Shown here piece after piece: positions 53,561 to 62,627 of a DNA stretch of 64,000 nt (position 1 is the first letter of the stretch; each line of letters begins with the position of its first letter). The notes beneath the pieces are model-generated. The model had not been told where the DNA came from. It did no database searches and was given only the letters and a program-made list of their open reading frames with translations. A program made the translations under genes and the position numbers. The stretch comes from Sphingomonas mali NBRC 15500 (GTDB lineage Bacteria > Pseudomonadota > Alphaproteobacteria > Sphingomonadales > Sphingomonadaceae). The stretch covers positions 62,001-126,000 of the forward strand of contig NZ_BCYX01000007.1 of assembly GCF_001598415.1 (NCBI RefSeq), in the 5' to 3' direction.

Positions 53561-54844
53561 GTGACGCGCGCATTGCGCCAATTATGGGTTCAGGTGCTGA
53601 TCGGCATGGCGATCGGTATCCTCCTCGGCGTGCTCGCGCCAAGCTGGGGAGTCGCGCTCAAGCCGGTCGCCGACGGCTTCGTCAAACTGGTCAAGATGCT
53701 GCTCGCGCCGATCATCTTCGGCACCGTCGCGGTCGGCATCGCCCAGATGGGCAATCTGCGCGACGTCGGGCGGCTCGGGCTGAAGGCGCTGGTCTATTTC
53801 GAAATCCTGTCGACGATCGCGCTCGCCGCCGGGCTGATCGTCGCCAATGTCGTGCGGCCCGGCGCCGGCATGAACATCGACGCGCGGACGCTCGATGCCA
53901 GCGCAGTGGCGGGGTACGCGACGACGGCGAAGGGCGAAGGCGGCGTCGCCGACTTCCTGCTCGGCATCATCCCCGACAGCGTCGGTTCGGCGTTTGTCGG
54001 CGGGACGATGCTCCAGGTCATCCTGATCGCGCTGCTGATGGGTGTGGCCTTGGGTGCGATGGGCGAGAGCGGTGCGCGGCTGACAACCCTGTTCGAGGAT
54101 ATCACCAAGGCGATGTTCCGCATCGTCGGCATGGTGATGCGGTTGGCGCCACTCGGTGCCGGCGCCGGCATGGCGTTCACCATCGGCAAATACGGCATCG
54201 CGACCTTGCTGCCGCTCGGTTACCTGATCCTCGCGCTGTATGTGACGGCGTTGCTGTTCGTTGTCGTCGTGCTGGGGCTGGTCGCGCGGGTGGCCGGCAT
54301 CTCGCTGATCGCCTTGCTGCGCTATATCGGTGACGAGATATTGATCGTGTTCGGGACGTGCTCGACCGAAGCGGTGCTGCCGCAATTGATGGCGCGGCTC
54401 GAGCAATTGGGCGTGGCGCGGCCAGTGGTCGGGCTCGTGCTGCCGGCGGGCTATACCTTCAACACCGACGGCACCTCGATCTACCTCGCGATGGCGGTGG
54501 TGTTCATCGCCCAGGCGACCAACACGGCTTTGTCGGTCGGCGATCAGCTGACGATCATGGCGGTGCTGCTGCTGACCTCGAAGGGCTCGGCGGGAGTAGC
54601 AGGGGCCGGGTTCGTCGCACTCGCTGCAACCTTGTCGGCGATGCCCGCGCTGCCGGTTGCCGGGCTGGTGCTGCTGCTTGGAGTCGATCGCTTCCTCAAT
54701 CAGGCGCGCGCGGTGGTCAATCTGATCGGTAACAGCGTCGCCACGGTCGCGGTGGCGCGCTGGGACGGCGCACTCGATCTGGAGCGCGCCCGGGCGGTAT
54801 TGCGTGGCGAGGCCGTACCGCCGTTGGTCGAGGTGCCGGCATGA
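53561..54844 (+). CDS. dctA: C4-dicarboxylate:cation symporter
   Basis: Inner-membrane transporter of the DAACS family that imports dicarboxylates with protons or sodium. Signature elements are LLAPIIFGTVAVGIA near 46-60, the serine-rich loop FGTCSTEAVLPQ near 264-275 and the NTDGT motif near 304-308. 427 aa with eight helices plus two hairpins. GTG start with AGGAGGAAGAGG upstream. Beside tarD it probably carries D-tartrate. Confidence 0.92.
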   Translation: MTRALRQLWVQVLIGMAIGILLGVLAPSWGVALKPVADGFVKLVKMLLAPIIFGTVAVGIAQMGNLRDVGRLGLKALVYFEILSTIALAAGLIVANVVRPGAGMNIDARTLDASAVAGYATTAKGEGGVADFLLGIIPDSVGSAFVGGTMLQVILIALLMGVALGAMGESGARLTTLFEDITKAMFRIVGMVMRLAPLGAGAGMAFTIGKYGIATLLPLGYLILALYVTALLFVVVVLGLVARVAGISLIALLRYIGDEILIVFGTCSTEAVLPQLMARLEQLGVARPVVGLVLPAGYTFNTDGTSIYLAMAVVFIAQATNTALSVGDQLTIMAVLLLTSKGSAGVAGAGFVALAATLSAMPALPVAGLVLLLGVDRFLNQARAVVNLIGNSVATVAVARWDGALDLERARAVLRGEAVPPLVEVPA

Positions 54845-55965
54845 AGCGCGCCTTGCTCCTGCTCGCGACCCTGGCGCTCCCGGCGCAGGCCGACATCGCG
54901 GTGTCGGCCAATGACGGCAAGCAGGTGCTCGCCGACGGCAAGCAGATCGTGCCGACGCCGCTCGTTCCCGACAGCGTCTCGATCCTCGATTTCGGCGGCG
55001 GGAAGGTCCGCGTGGTCGCTACGGTCGCTGCGCCCGCCAGCGTGATCGGTCCGCCGCGCAGCGTCGCGATCACGCCTGACGGGGCCTTTGCCATCGTCAC
55101 CTGCGCCCGCCGCGTCCGCGCCGACGGTAAGGATATCGAGCCAGACGATCGCGTGTCGGTGATCGACCTGAAAACCGCGAAAGTCGTGTCGACCATTCGA
55201 GCGGGCGCTGGCGCCTCGGGCGTGGCGATCGATTCGAACGGGCGGCGTGTGCTGATCGCCAATCGCGCGGCCGGCACGCTGTCGCTGTTCGCCTTTGCCG
55301 ACGGAAGACTGGCGCCGGTCGCCAGCATCGCGGTTGGGCCGCCGACCTCCTCACCCGCGCAGCCGATTTTCTTTGCCAACGGCACGAAGGCCTTGGTGAC
55401 GCGCGATGGCGACCATCGCATCAGCCTGGTGACGGTCGGCGACGACAGCTTGGCGCTGGCCGAGCCCACGACCATGGCAGGCTTGCGTCCCTATGCGATC
55501 GACGCCACCGGCGATCGCCATTTCGCCGTGGTCGGCAATATTGGAGGTGGCGGGCGCGACGTCGACACGATCAGCCTGATCGATCTGTCGGGTGTCGCGC
55601 CGGTCGCGGTGGATACGGTCGCGGTCGGGCTGACCCCGGAGGGCGTGAAGATGTCGCCCGACGGTCGCTTCGTCGCGGTGACGGTCAACAATGGATCCAA
55701 TTCGGCGCGTGGCGCGCGCGGCTGGTCCGATCATGGCCTGTTGCAAATCTGGCGGATCGATCGCGGGCGGCTGGTCAAGGTCGCCGAGGCAGCAATGGGC
55801 GGCTGGGGACAAGGCATGGTCTGGTCGCGCGATGGTCGTCAAATCCTGGCGCAGGCGATGCTGGGCAACCGCATCGAAAGTTTTTCCTTCGACGGCGCGC
55901 ATCTGCGGCGTGGGGACGTGCTGACCTTGCCGGCGGGGCCGGCGGCGATTGCGGGGATCGAATGA
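54841..55965 (+). CDS. Secreted beta-propeller protein
   Basis: Exported (signal 1-17) 374-aa protein of repeated YVTN-like blades: PPRSVAITPDG, ASGVAIDSNGRRVLIANRAAG, LTPEGVKMSPDGRFVAVT, GQGMVWSRDGRQIL. The family includes lactonases (6-phosphogluconolactonase-like) and binding proteins. Its ATG overlaps the dctA stop, so it belongs to the tar unit. It might open a sugar-acid lactone in the periplasm; this is inferred and no catalytic metal site was defined. Confidence 0.75.
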   Translation: MKRALLLLATLALPAQADIAVSANDGKQVLADGKQIVPTPLVPDSVSILDFGGGKVRVVATVAAPASVIGPPRSVAITPDGAFAIVTCARRVRADGKDIEPDDRVSVIDLKTAKVVSTIRAGAGASGVAIDSNGRRVLIANRAAGTLSLFAFADGRLAPVASIAVGPPTSSPAQPIFFANGTKALVTRDGDHRISLVTVGDDSLALAEPTTMAGLRPYAIDATGDRHFAVVGNIGGGGRDVDTISLIDLSGVAPVAVDTVAVGLTPEGVKMSPDGRFVAVTVNNGSNSARGARGWSDHGLLQIWRIDRGRLVKVAEAAMGGWGQGMVWSRDGRQILAQAMLGNRIESFSFDGAHLRRGDVLTLPAGPAAIAGIE

Positions 55966-57491
55966 TCGGGCGACGTACTTTTCTCACCGGGGCGACGGCT
56001 GCCACTGCGATGACCGCCTTGTCGCCGGCGTACGGCGTAGGGAAGGCCGATGCAGCGCTGCGGGCGACGCTCGACGGACTGGCCAAGCTCGACAGCCCAG
56101 CCGCCAGGCTGAAAGAACTCCGCGGAATCAACTCGCAGGGGCTTTCACCCGGTGCGCTGCTCGATCTCGAAGCCGCGCGCGAAGGGCTGGCGATCGATGC
56201 ACGGATCGCCCAGATCATGCCGTTTGGGCACCTCGGCCGTTCGCCGTATTCGGTAACGCCAACCGTCGGCGCCTGGCGCGAACCGGGCGCGGCAGACGCC
56301 GCCGATCGGATCGCCGCAGATACCGCGGCGATCAGGGCGGAGGCGGCCGCGGGGATCATCCTGCCGCGCGATGCGCTCGATCGCACCGTGGCCGGAATCG
56401 CCAAGGCGTCGGCCGGCGCCACCGGCAGTGTCGCCGCCGCGCTCGCCGAGCAGGGACGGCTGCTATCGTCCCTGGCGCCGCGCGCCGGCGAACCGGGAGT
56501 CGGCCGGCTGCCGCGCGGCGCCAACTATTTCAACCTGCTGATCGACCGCCAGTTCGGCGGGCGTGACGCGTCGGCGATCCACCGCCGCGTCCTGGCCAAA
56601 GCGCAGGACGTGGCGGCGGAAGCCGACGAATTGCTCGCGCGATCGGGCTATGCCGGCAAGACCACTGGCGAGCGCTTCCGCGCCGCGTTTCGCGATCCGC
56701 GTTTCCTTTACCCCGACAGCGAGGAGGGCCGCGACCGCGCGGTCGCCGACATGAATCGCTGGCTCGGCCGCGCGCGAGCGCGATTGCCGCGCCTGTTCGA
56801 CTCGCTCCCACCCGAATGCGCCCATGTCGCTGTACGGCGGATGACACCGGTGGAAGAGGCCGCGAAAAAAGGCGGTTATCGCGTCCTGCCGTCGTCCGAT
56901 GGCACTCCCGGCAGCTATTTCGTCGATCTGTCCGACATTCGCCGTCGGCCCGATTGGAGCCTGGCCAGCGTGGTCCATCACGAGTTGCTGCCGGGCCATA
57001 TGGTGCAGATGCCCTTGGACGTTCGGGCAAATTCCCATGCGATTCGAGCCGAATATACCACCGGATTCCAGGAAGGCTGGGCGATCTACGCCGAAGAATT
57101 GATGGCGCGGCAGGGCGCGTTCGCCGGTAATGATCGCGCGCGGCTCGGCTTCCTGCACTGGCTAATGTTCCGGCTGTGCAGATCGGTCATTGACACCGGT
57201 GTCCATGGTGAGCGATGGTCTGTTCGGGAAGCGCGGGAGACGCTCGAGAGGATGCAAGGCGAACCAGCCTTTTTCGCGACGTTCGATCAGGACATCCAGC
57301 GGGTGTGCCTGGAGCCGGGCGCACGCGTGGGTGAGGCGCTGGCGTGGTTAGCGCTGGCGGATCGCTGCGGGCACGGCGCGACAGCTGACCTGTCGCGGCG
57401 GCATCGTGCGGCGATCGCCGACGGACGGCTGCGCCTGACATCGCTCGATCGCCGAATGCTCCGGAATTCAAGAGGAAAGTCAATCAGGTAG
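55962..57491 (+). CDS. DUF885 family protein, predicted metallopeptidase
   Basis: 509 aa with a Tat-type leader (GRRTFLTG). The DUF885 zinc motif HELLPGH is at 340-346, with a downstream TTGFQEGWAIYAEEL carrying the third ligand glutamate. Members are thought to be secreted metallo-carboxypeptidases. ATGA overlap with the propeller gene. A near-perfect copy of the pectin operator is embedded in its codons VIDTGVHG. Role in a sugar-acid locus unclear. Confidence 0.82.
   Translation: MIGRRTFLTGATAATAMTALSPAYGVGKADAALRATLDGLAKLDSPAARLKELRGINSQGLSPGALLDLEAAREGLAIDARIAQIMPFGHLGRSPYSVTPTVGAWREPGAADAADRIAADTAAIRAEAAAGIILPRDALDRTVAGIAKASAGATGSVAAALAEQGRLLSSLAPRAGEPGVGRLPRGANYFNLLIDRQFGGRDASAIHRRVLAKAQDVAAEADELLARSGYAGKTTGERFRAAFRDPRFLYPDSEEGRDRAVADMNRWLGRARARLPRLFDSLPPECAHVAVRRMTPVEEAAKKGGYRVLPSSDGTPGSYFVDLSDIRRRPDWSLASVVHHELLPGHMVQMPLDVRANSHAIRAEYTTGFQEGWAIYAEELMARQGAFAGNDRARLGFLHWLMFRLCRSVIDTGVHGERWSVREARETLERMQGEPAFFATFDQDIQRVCLEPGARVGEALAWLALADRCGHGATADLSRRHRAAIADGRLRLTSLDRRMLRNSRGKSIR
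57191..57204. promoter_or_regulatory. Operator-like site D inside the DUF885 gene
   Basis: TGACACCGGTGTCC matches the palindrome consensus at 13 of 14 bases. It lies about 340 bases upstream of the TonB receptor start. It could be chance, since it encodes ordinary residues, or a real intragenic operator. Confidence 0.4.
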
Positions 57492-57543
57492 GCAAAAGGC
57501 GGCCAAGGGGAAAAACCTCTGGCCGATCCCAGGGAGGTAGAAG

Positions 57544-60483
57544 ATGCAAAAGGGTTCTCGGTTCGAAACATTGTTGCGGGGCGGCGCCTCGCTCGCCGTG
57601 CTGGCGATCGCCGTCAGCGCCGGAACGGCGCAGGCGCAGACCGCGCCGGCTGGGCCTAGCGACGCAACGGCGGCTGCTCCGGTGGCCGACGCGCCGCAGA
57701 CGGCGCCCGCCGCCGATGCGCCGCAGGATGTTCAGGATACCAGCAAGGATATCGTGATCACCGGCTTCCGCGGCAGCCTGGCCAAGGCGCTCGACCAGAA
57801 GAAGGCGTCGGCGACCGCGATCGATTCGATCCTGGCTGAGGATATCGGCAAGTTCCCCGACCTCAATCTGTCCGAATCGATCCAGCGTATCCCGGGCGTC
57901 GCCTTGTCGCGTGACGGCGGCGAAGGTCGCTCGATCTCGGTCCGCGGCCTGGGGCCGCAATTCACCCGCGTCCGCATCAATGGCATGGAAGCGATCGCCA
58001 CCGCCGGCGGCTCGGACGCGTCGGGCGGCACCAATCGTGGCCGCGGCTTCGATTTCAACGTCTTCGCCGCCGACCTGTTCAACGCCATCACCGTGCAGAA
58101 GACCGCCGAGGCGGCGACCGAGGAAGGCTCGCTGGGCGCTACGGTCGATCTGCGCACCGCGCGACCGTTCGACTATAAATCGGGCTTCACCATCGCGGTG
58201 TCGGGTCAGGGCAGCTACAACGATCTCGCCGAGAAAGCGTCACCGCGGGCCGCGGCGATGATCTCCTGGTCGAACGAAGACAAGACCTTCGGCGCGTTGA
58301 TTTCGGCCGCCTATACCAAGCGCAAGCTGGTCGAGAGCGGCTATTCGACGGTGCGTTGGACCACCAACGATGCTGGTGCCGCGCCCGGTTTTCAGAGCGT
58401 GCTCGGCACGCCTTGCCTTACCACCGATGGCGCTTCGAACCTGGTCAAGATCACGCCTGCCCCGGATGTCTGCAAAACGGCCAATGCGGCTTTCCATCCG
58501 CGTTTCCCGCGCTACGATTATTATGTCGACGACCAGCAGCGCATCGGCCTGACCGGGTCGATCCAGTGGAAGCCGACCGACAGCACGACGATCAGCATCG
58601 ACGGCCTGTATGCCGACTTCAAAGCAACGCGCGAGGAACGCTATCTCGAAGCGAACGGCTTCTCGGTAACCTGCACCAAAGCGCCCGTTCCGGCCAATTG
58701 CGGCGTTCCCGACACCGACGTGATCGCCGAGACGATCACTAATGGATCGATGCTCAAGGGCACGTTCAACGACGTCGACCTGCGCGTAGAAAACCGCTTC
58801 GACCGGCTAGATACGAAGTTCAAGCAGCTGACGTTCAACGTCGATCAGAATATCGGCGAGAAGCTGAAGCTCAACCTGATCCTGGGTCATTCGCAATCGG
58901 ATCACCAAAACCCGATCCAGAATACCGTCACGTTCGACCAGTATAATGTCGACGGTTACAGCTATGATTATACCGATCGCCAGCACCCGGTGTTCAACTT
59001 CGGTAATGCCAATCTGGCCAACGGGACCGGCTGGGTACTGAGCCAGCTGCGCCTGCGCTCCGCCTCGGCCAAGAATACCTACGAAACCGGGCAGCTCAAC
59101 TTCACCTGGGACGTGACCGACGGCTTCTCGATCGAGGGTGGCGCTTCCTACAAGGGCTACGGCTTCAAGGCGACCGACCTCCGGCGCAGCAATGGCACCA
59201 CCGCGGCGCAGGATACCAATCTCACCTGCTGCACCTTGCCAGCCGATCGCGACCTCAACCAGTTTGGCCAGATGGTCACGATCGAAGGACAGACCTTCTT
59301 CGACTCCGACTATCAAAAGGCGGCGGCCTATTTCGGGTTGGAAGATCCCAACGCGCGCGGGGGCACCTTCCGGCTCGGCATCGAGCCGGGTCTGGCCGGT
59401 AATGTCGGCGTCCAGGAGCACGACAAGAGCGGTTATTTGCAGTTCAATTTTAACCGCGACATGGGTCCGTTCACGCTGCGCGGCAATGCCGGCGTGCGCT
59501 ACGTGCAGACCTTCCAGCGCTCGCAGGGCTATTCCTACTCCAGCGGCGCGGCGGTCCCGCTCGTTGCTACCCGGACTTATGACGACTGGCTGCCGTCGAT
59601 GAACGCGGTGTTCGAATTCTCGCCCAAGTTCCAGATCCGTCTGGCGGCGGCGAAGATGATGGCTCGGCCCGATTTGACCAGCATCGCCCCGTCGGCCACC
59701 GTCTCGGTATCGGGCGCGAACCGATCGGTGTCGGTGGGTAATCCCGGCCTCGATCCGTATCGTGCCACGACGCTCGATGCGGCGGCGGAATGGTATTATA
59801 TGCCGGGCGCCTTGCTCTCGGTCGCCTTCTTCCAGAAGAATATCGACAGCTTCGTTCAAACCGTGCAGTCGTCGGGCACCTTCTCGGACAATCCGTTTGG
59901 TTTGCCGGAGAGCCTGGCGATCGCGGCGTGCGGCAATCAATATCCGGCGACCTGCAATCCGGCCGCGGCCAACTGGACGTTCTCGGCGCCGCGCAACACG
60001 CCGGGCGGCCGCCTGCGCGGCATCGAAGTCAATTTCCAGCAGCCGTTCAAGTTCCTGCCGGGGTTCCTGGGCAATTTCGGTGTGCTGCTGAACTACACTC
60101 ATGTCGAATCGAACATCAAATATCTGAATTCGGCTGGAGCAGTGGTGAAGGTCGATGATTTGACCGGTCTGTCGCGCAACAGCGCCAACGCCACGCTCTA
60201 TTACGAAGACAAGGTGGTCAGCGCCCGCGTGTCGGCGGCCTATCGTTCGGGGTATCTGTCTGACGCGGTCGGTACCCAGGGGATCGACAGCCAGGGCTAT
60301 AACAAGACCCTCAATATCGACACTTCGGTGCAGATCACCCTTACCAAGCAGCTCAAGCTGACCTTCGAGGGCATCAACCTGACCGACCAATACCAGGATC
60401 AGTATAACGACAGCCGCGACCTGTTGTCGGTCTATCACCATACCGGCCGCGAATTCCTGGCAGGGTTCCGGTTCAACTATTGA
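57544..60483 (+). CDS. TonB-dependent receptor, oligosaccharide type
   Basis: 979-aa outer membrane receptor of the class (TIGR01782-like) common in Caulobacter and sphingomonad carbohydrate loci. A signal peptide (1-31) and a Pro/Ala-rich spacer are followed by a TonB-box-like DIVITGFRGSL near 69-79, a plug with IPGVALSRDGGEGRSISVRGLGPQFTRVRINGME (core: SVRGLGPQFTRV) and a 22-strand barrel ending FRFNY. GGGAGGTAG sets the start. Adjacent PL10 lyase and cupin point to pectic oligosaccharides as cargo. Confidence 0.92.
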   Translation: MQKGSRFETLLRGGASLAVLAIAVSAGTAQAQTAPAGPSDATAAAPVADAPQTAPAADAPQDVQDTSKDIVITGFRGSLAKALDQKKASATAIDSILAEDIGKFPDLNLSESIQRIPGVALSRDGGEGRSISVRGLGPQFTRVRINGMEAIATAGGSDASGGTNRGRGFDFNVFAADLFNAITVQKTAEAATEEGSLGATVDLRTARPFDYKSGFTIAVSGQGSYNDLAEKASPRAAAMISWSNEDKTFGALISAAYTKRKLVESGYSTVRWTTNDAGAAPGFQSVLGTPCLTTDGASNLVKITPAPDVCKTANAAFHPRFPRYDYYVDDQQRIGLTGSIQWKPTDSTTISIDGLYADFKATREERYLEANGFSVTCTKAPVPANCGVPDTDVIAETITNGSMLKGTFNDVDLRVENRFDRLDTKFKQLTFNVDQNIGEKLKLNLILGHSQSDHQNPIQNTVTFDQYNVDGYSYDYTDRQHPVFNFGNANLANGTGWVLSQLRLRSASAKNTYETGQLNFTWDVTDGFSIEGGASYKGYGFKATDLRRSNGTTAAQDTNLTCCTLPADRDLNQFGQMVTIEGQTFFDSDYQKAAAYFGLEDPNARGGTFRLGIEPGLAGNVGVQEHDKSGYLQFNFNRDMGPFTLRGNAGVRYVQTFQRSQGYSYSSGAAVPLVATRTYDDWLPSMNAVFEFSPKFQIRLAAAKMMARPDLTSIAPSATVSVSGANRSVSVGNPGLDPYRATTLDAAAEWYYMPGALLSVAFFQKNIDSFVQTVQSSGTFSDNPFGLPESLAIAACGNQYPATCNPAAANWTFSAPRNTPGGRLRGIEVNFQQPFKFLPGFLGNFGVLLNYTHVESNIKYLNSAGAVVKVDDLTGLSRNSANATLYYEDKVVSARVSAAYRSGYLSDAVGTQGIDSQGYNKTLNIDTSVQITLTKQLKLTFEGINLTDQYQDQYNDSRDLLSVYHHTGREFLAGFRFNY

Positions 60484-60494
60484 TCGAACCTACT

Positions 60495-60530
60495 GCCGGT
60501 GCGGATAACCCCCCGCACCGGCCTTTCTTT
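60495..60530 (+). terminator. Rho-independent terminator between receptor and PL10 gene
   Basis: The stem GCCGGTGCGG (60495-60504) with CCGCACCGGC (60513-60522) is followed by CTTTCTTT. It lies 12 bases after the receptor stop and only 18 bases before the PL10 start, so it should attenuate PL10 expression. Confidence 0.9.
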
Positions 60531-60547
60531 GTCCAGGGAGAGGGCAG

Positions 60548-62134
60548 TTGCGTCTGAAGGCTTTGGTCAGGGCGGGGGCGGCGATCGCGGTGGTGATGAC
60601 CACGCCGGCAGTGGCGGCGACCCGCGCGCAGATCCTGACGACGATGAAGCGCGCTTCCGAATTCATGGTCGACAAGGCATCGATCCATGGCGGCTATGTC
60701 TGGTCGATGCTGCCCGACATGTCGCGCCGCTGGGGCGAGATGGAAGCCTATCCGACGATGATCTGGGTGCAGCCGCCGGGCACGGGGACGATGGGGCATC
60801 TGTTCCTCGATGCCTATCACGCGACCGGCGACGATTATTATTACCAGGCCGCGACCAAAGCGGCTGATGCGCTGGCCGAGGGGCAGTTGCCGAGCGGCGG
60901 CTGGCATTATTTCATCGATTTCGGCGGGCCGGCGTCGACCGCCAAATGGTATGCGACGATCGGCAAGAACGCCTGGCGGCTGGAGGAATTCCAGCATTAT
61001 TGGGGTAATGCCACGTTCGACGATGCCGGCACGTCGGAAGCGATGCAGTTCCTGCTGCGGCTCTATGTCGAGAAGCATGACGCGAAATATCTGCCGCCGT
61101 TGCAGAAGGCGCTGAACTTCGTCCTCAAGAGCCAATATCCGAACGGTGGCTGGCCGCAACGTTATCCGGCGACGAAATTCCCCTATATCGATCACGGCAA
61201 GCCCGATTACACGTCGTTCATCACCTTCAACGACGATGTCGCCGGCGAGAATATCCGCTTCCTGATCCAATATTATCAGGTGACCGGCGACACTCGCGTG
61301 CTCGACCCGATCCGTCGCGCGATGGACATTTACGTGAAGACGCAGCAACCCGCGCCGCAGGCCGGCTGGGGGTTGCAATATACGGTCGACCTCAAGCCGA
61401 GCGGCGCGCGCACCTACGAGCCGACCGCGATCGTCACGCACACCACTTATGCCAATATCGAGCAGCTATTGAGCTTCTATCGCCTGACCGGCGATCCCAA
61501 GTTTCTCGCCGGCGTCCCCGCCGCGCTCGACTGGCTCGACTCGGTCAAGTCGCCGCCCGAGCTCGACAAGGACGGCAAGACCTATCCCACCTTCCTGGAA
61601 ATCGGCACCAACAAGCCGATGTACGTGCACCGCCGCGGGTCGAACGTGGTCAACGGCGAATATTATGTCGACGGCAACCCGGCCAACACCCTGGGACATT
61701 ATAGCTCGTTCCGGCATCTCGACGTGCCAAAGCTGCGCCGCGAATATGAGGAGTTGAAGGCGACGCCGCCCGAGGTGGCGAGCAAGGACTCCCCGCTCAA
61801 GGCGACCGGCCGCCGGCCGCTCGATCGCTACTATCTGACGGACATGGGCGCCGGGTCGGATCGCAATGCCGACCTGGCGGCGAACAGTCCGGATGCGCTG
61901 GTGGAGACGCTCAACGCCGCCGGCTGGTGGCCGACCGAACTCAAGATGACCAGCCATCTTTATACGCATGACGGGTCGAAGAAGGTGGTATCGGGCGACT
62001 ATTCGACGACACGGGTCGGTGACGAGACCGACACATCGCCTTATCTCGATCCCAAGCCGGTCGTGGGGATTTCGACCGGCACCTATATCGCGCATATGGA
62101 AACCCTGATCGCGGCGCTAGGCGATGCGAAATAA
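60548..62134 (+). CDS. pelA: Pectate lyase, family PL10
   Basis: Secreted lyase that cleaves polygalacturonate by beta-elimination with calcium. A signal peptide (1-23) precedes a helical barrel. PL10 hallmarks: YPNGGWPQRYP (197-207), FDDAGTSE (157-164), FNDDVAGENI near 225-234 and a catalytic arginine region GARTYEPT. 528 aa. The start is a TTG at 60548 after GGGAGAGGGCAG, unusual, and probably lowers output. The stop overlaps the cupin gene by 11 bases. Confidence 0.93.
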   Translation: MRLKALVRAGAAIAVVMTTPAVAATRAQILTTMKRASEFMVDKASIHGGYVWSMLPDMSRRWGEMEAYPTMIWVQPPGTGTMGHLFLDAYHATGDDYYYQAATKAADALAEGQLPSGGWHYFIDFGGPASTAKWYATIGKNAWRLEEFQHYWGNATFDDAGTSEAMQFLLRLYVEKHDAKYLPPLQKALNFVLKSQYPNGGWPQRYPATKFPYIDHGKPDYTSFITFNDDVAGENIRFLIQYYQVTGDTRVLDPIRRAMDIYVKTQQPAPQAGWGLQYTVDLKPSGARTYEPTAIVTHTTYANIEQLLSFYRLTGDPKFLAGVPAALDWLDSVKSPPELDKDGKTYPTFLEIGTNKPMYVHRRGSNVVNGEYYVDGNPANTLGHYSSFRHLDVPKLRREYEELKATPPEVASKDSPLKATGRRPLDRYYLTDMGAGSDRNADLAANSPDALVETLNAAGWWPTELKMTSHLYTHDGSKKVVSGDYSTTRVGDETDTSPYLDPKPVVGISTGTYIAHMETLIAALGDAK

Positions 62135-62555
62135 GCTGATCCCCTTCGCCCTCTTGGCGTTCGCCACCCCCGCGCTCGCGCAGGATGCGCCGGCGGGGAA
62201 GATGACGGTGATCGACGGCGAATCGGTCAAACGCGACGAGCCGCCGCCGCACGGCAATATCGGGATGAGCACTGCCTATCGCTACAGCGACGCGGTGCCC
62301 GGCCGCGCGATGGAATTCCGCAAGCGCGTGCTCCATGTCGGCGCGGCGATCGGCGCGCACAAGCTGGCGCATGACGAAGTCTATTACGTGCTGTCGGGTG
62401 AGGGCGAGGCGTTCTCCGGCGACCGCACCGAGTCGGTGAAAGCAGGCCAGGCGATCTATTTCTTCGCCGGCGAGACGATGGGCATAAGACAGAAGGGCGC
62501 GCAGCCGCTGGCGCTGATCATCAGCTATCCGCTGGCGACACGGGCGAAGAACTGA
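62124..62555 (+). CDS. Secreted cupin protein
   Basis: 143 aa: a signal peptide (1-19) plus one cupin barrel (GAAIGAHKLAHDEVYYVLSGEGE near 73-95; core HKLAHDEVYYVL). A histidine pair and glutamate could bind metal. Coupled to the PL10 gene by an 11-base overlap. KdgF, a cupin, linearises unsaturated galacturonate; a similar periplasmic role is possible here, but KdgF is normally cytoplasmic, so this is inference. Confidence 0.75.
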   Translation: MRNKLIPFALLAFATPALAQDAPAGKMTVIDGESVKRDEPPPHGNIGMSTAYRYSDAVPGRAMEFRKRVLHVGAAIGAHKLAHDEVYYVLSGEGEAFSGDRTESVKAGQAIYFFAGETMGIRQKGAQPLALIISYPLATRAKN

Positions 62556-62579
62556 GATTCAGCCTGGTTGCCAGACATC

Positions 62580-62599
62580 TCCCCGGCCTTCGCCGGGGA
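62580..62599. terminator. Stem-loop between convergent cupin and esterase genes
   Basis: TCCCCGGC-CTTC-GCCGGGGA is a perfect 8-bp hairpin with a short loop. It has no clear U-tract but stands midway between two convergent stops. Confidence 0.5.
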
Positions 62600-62627
62600 A
62601 GCGCATTTCAATTCCATCGAATCAGGC

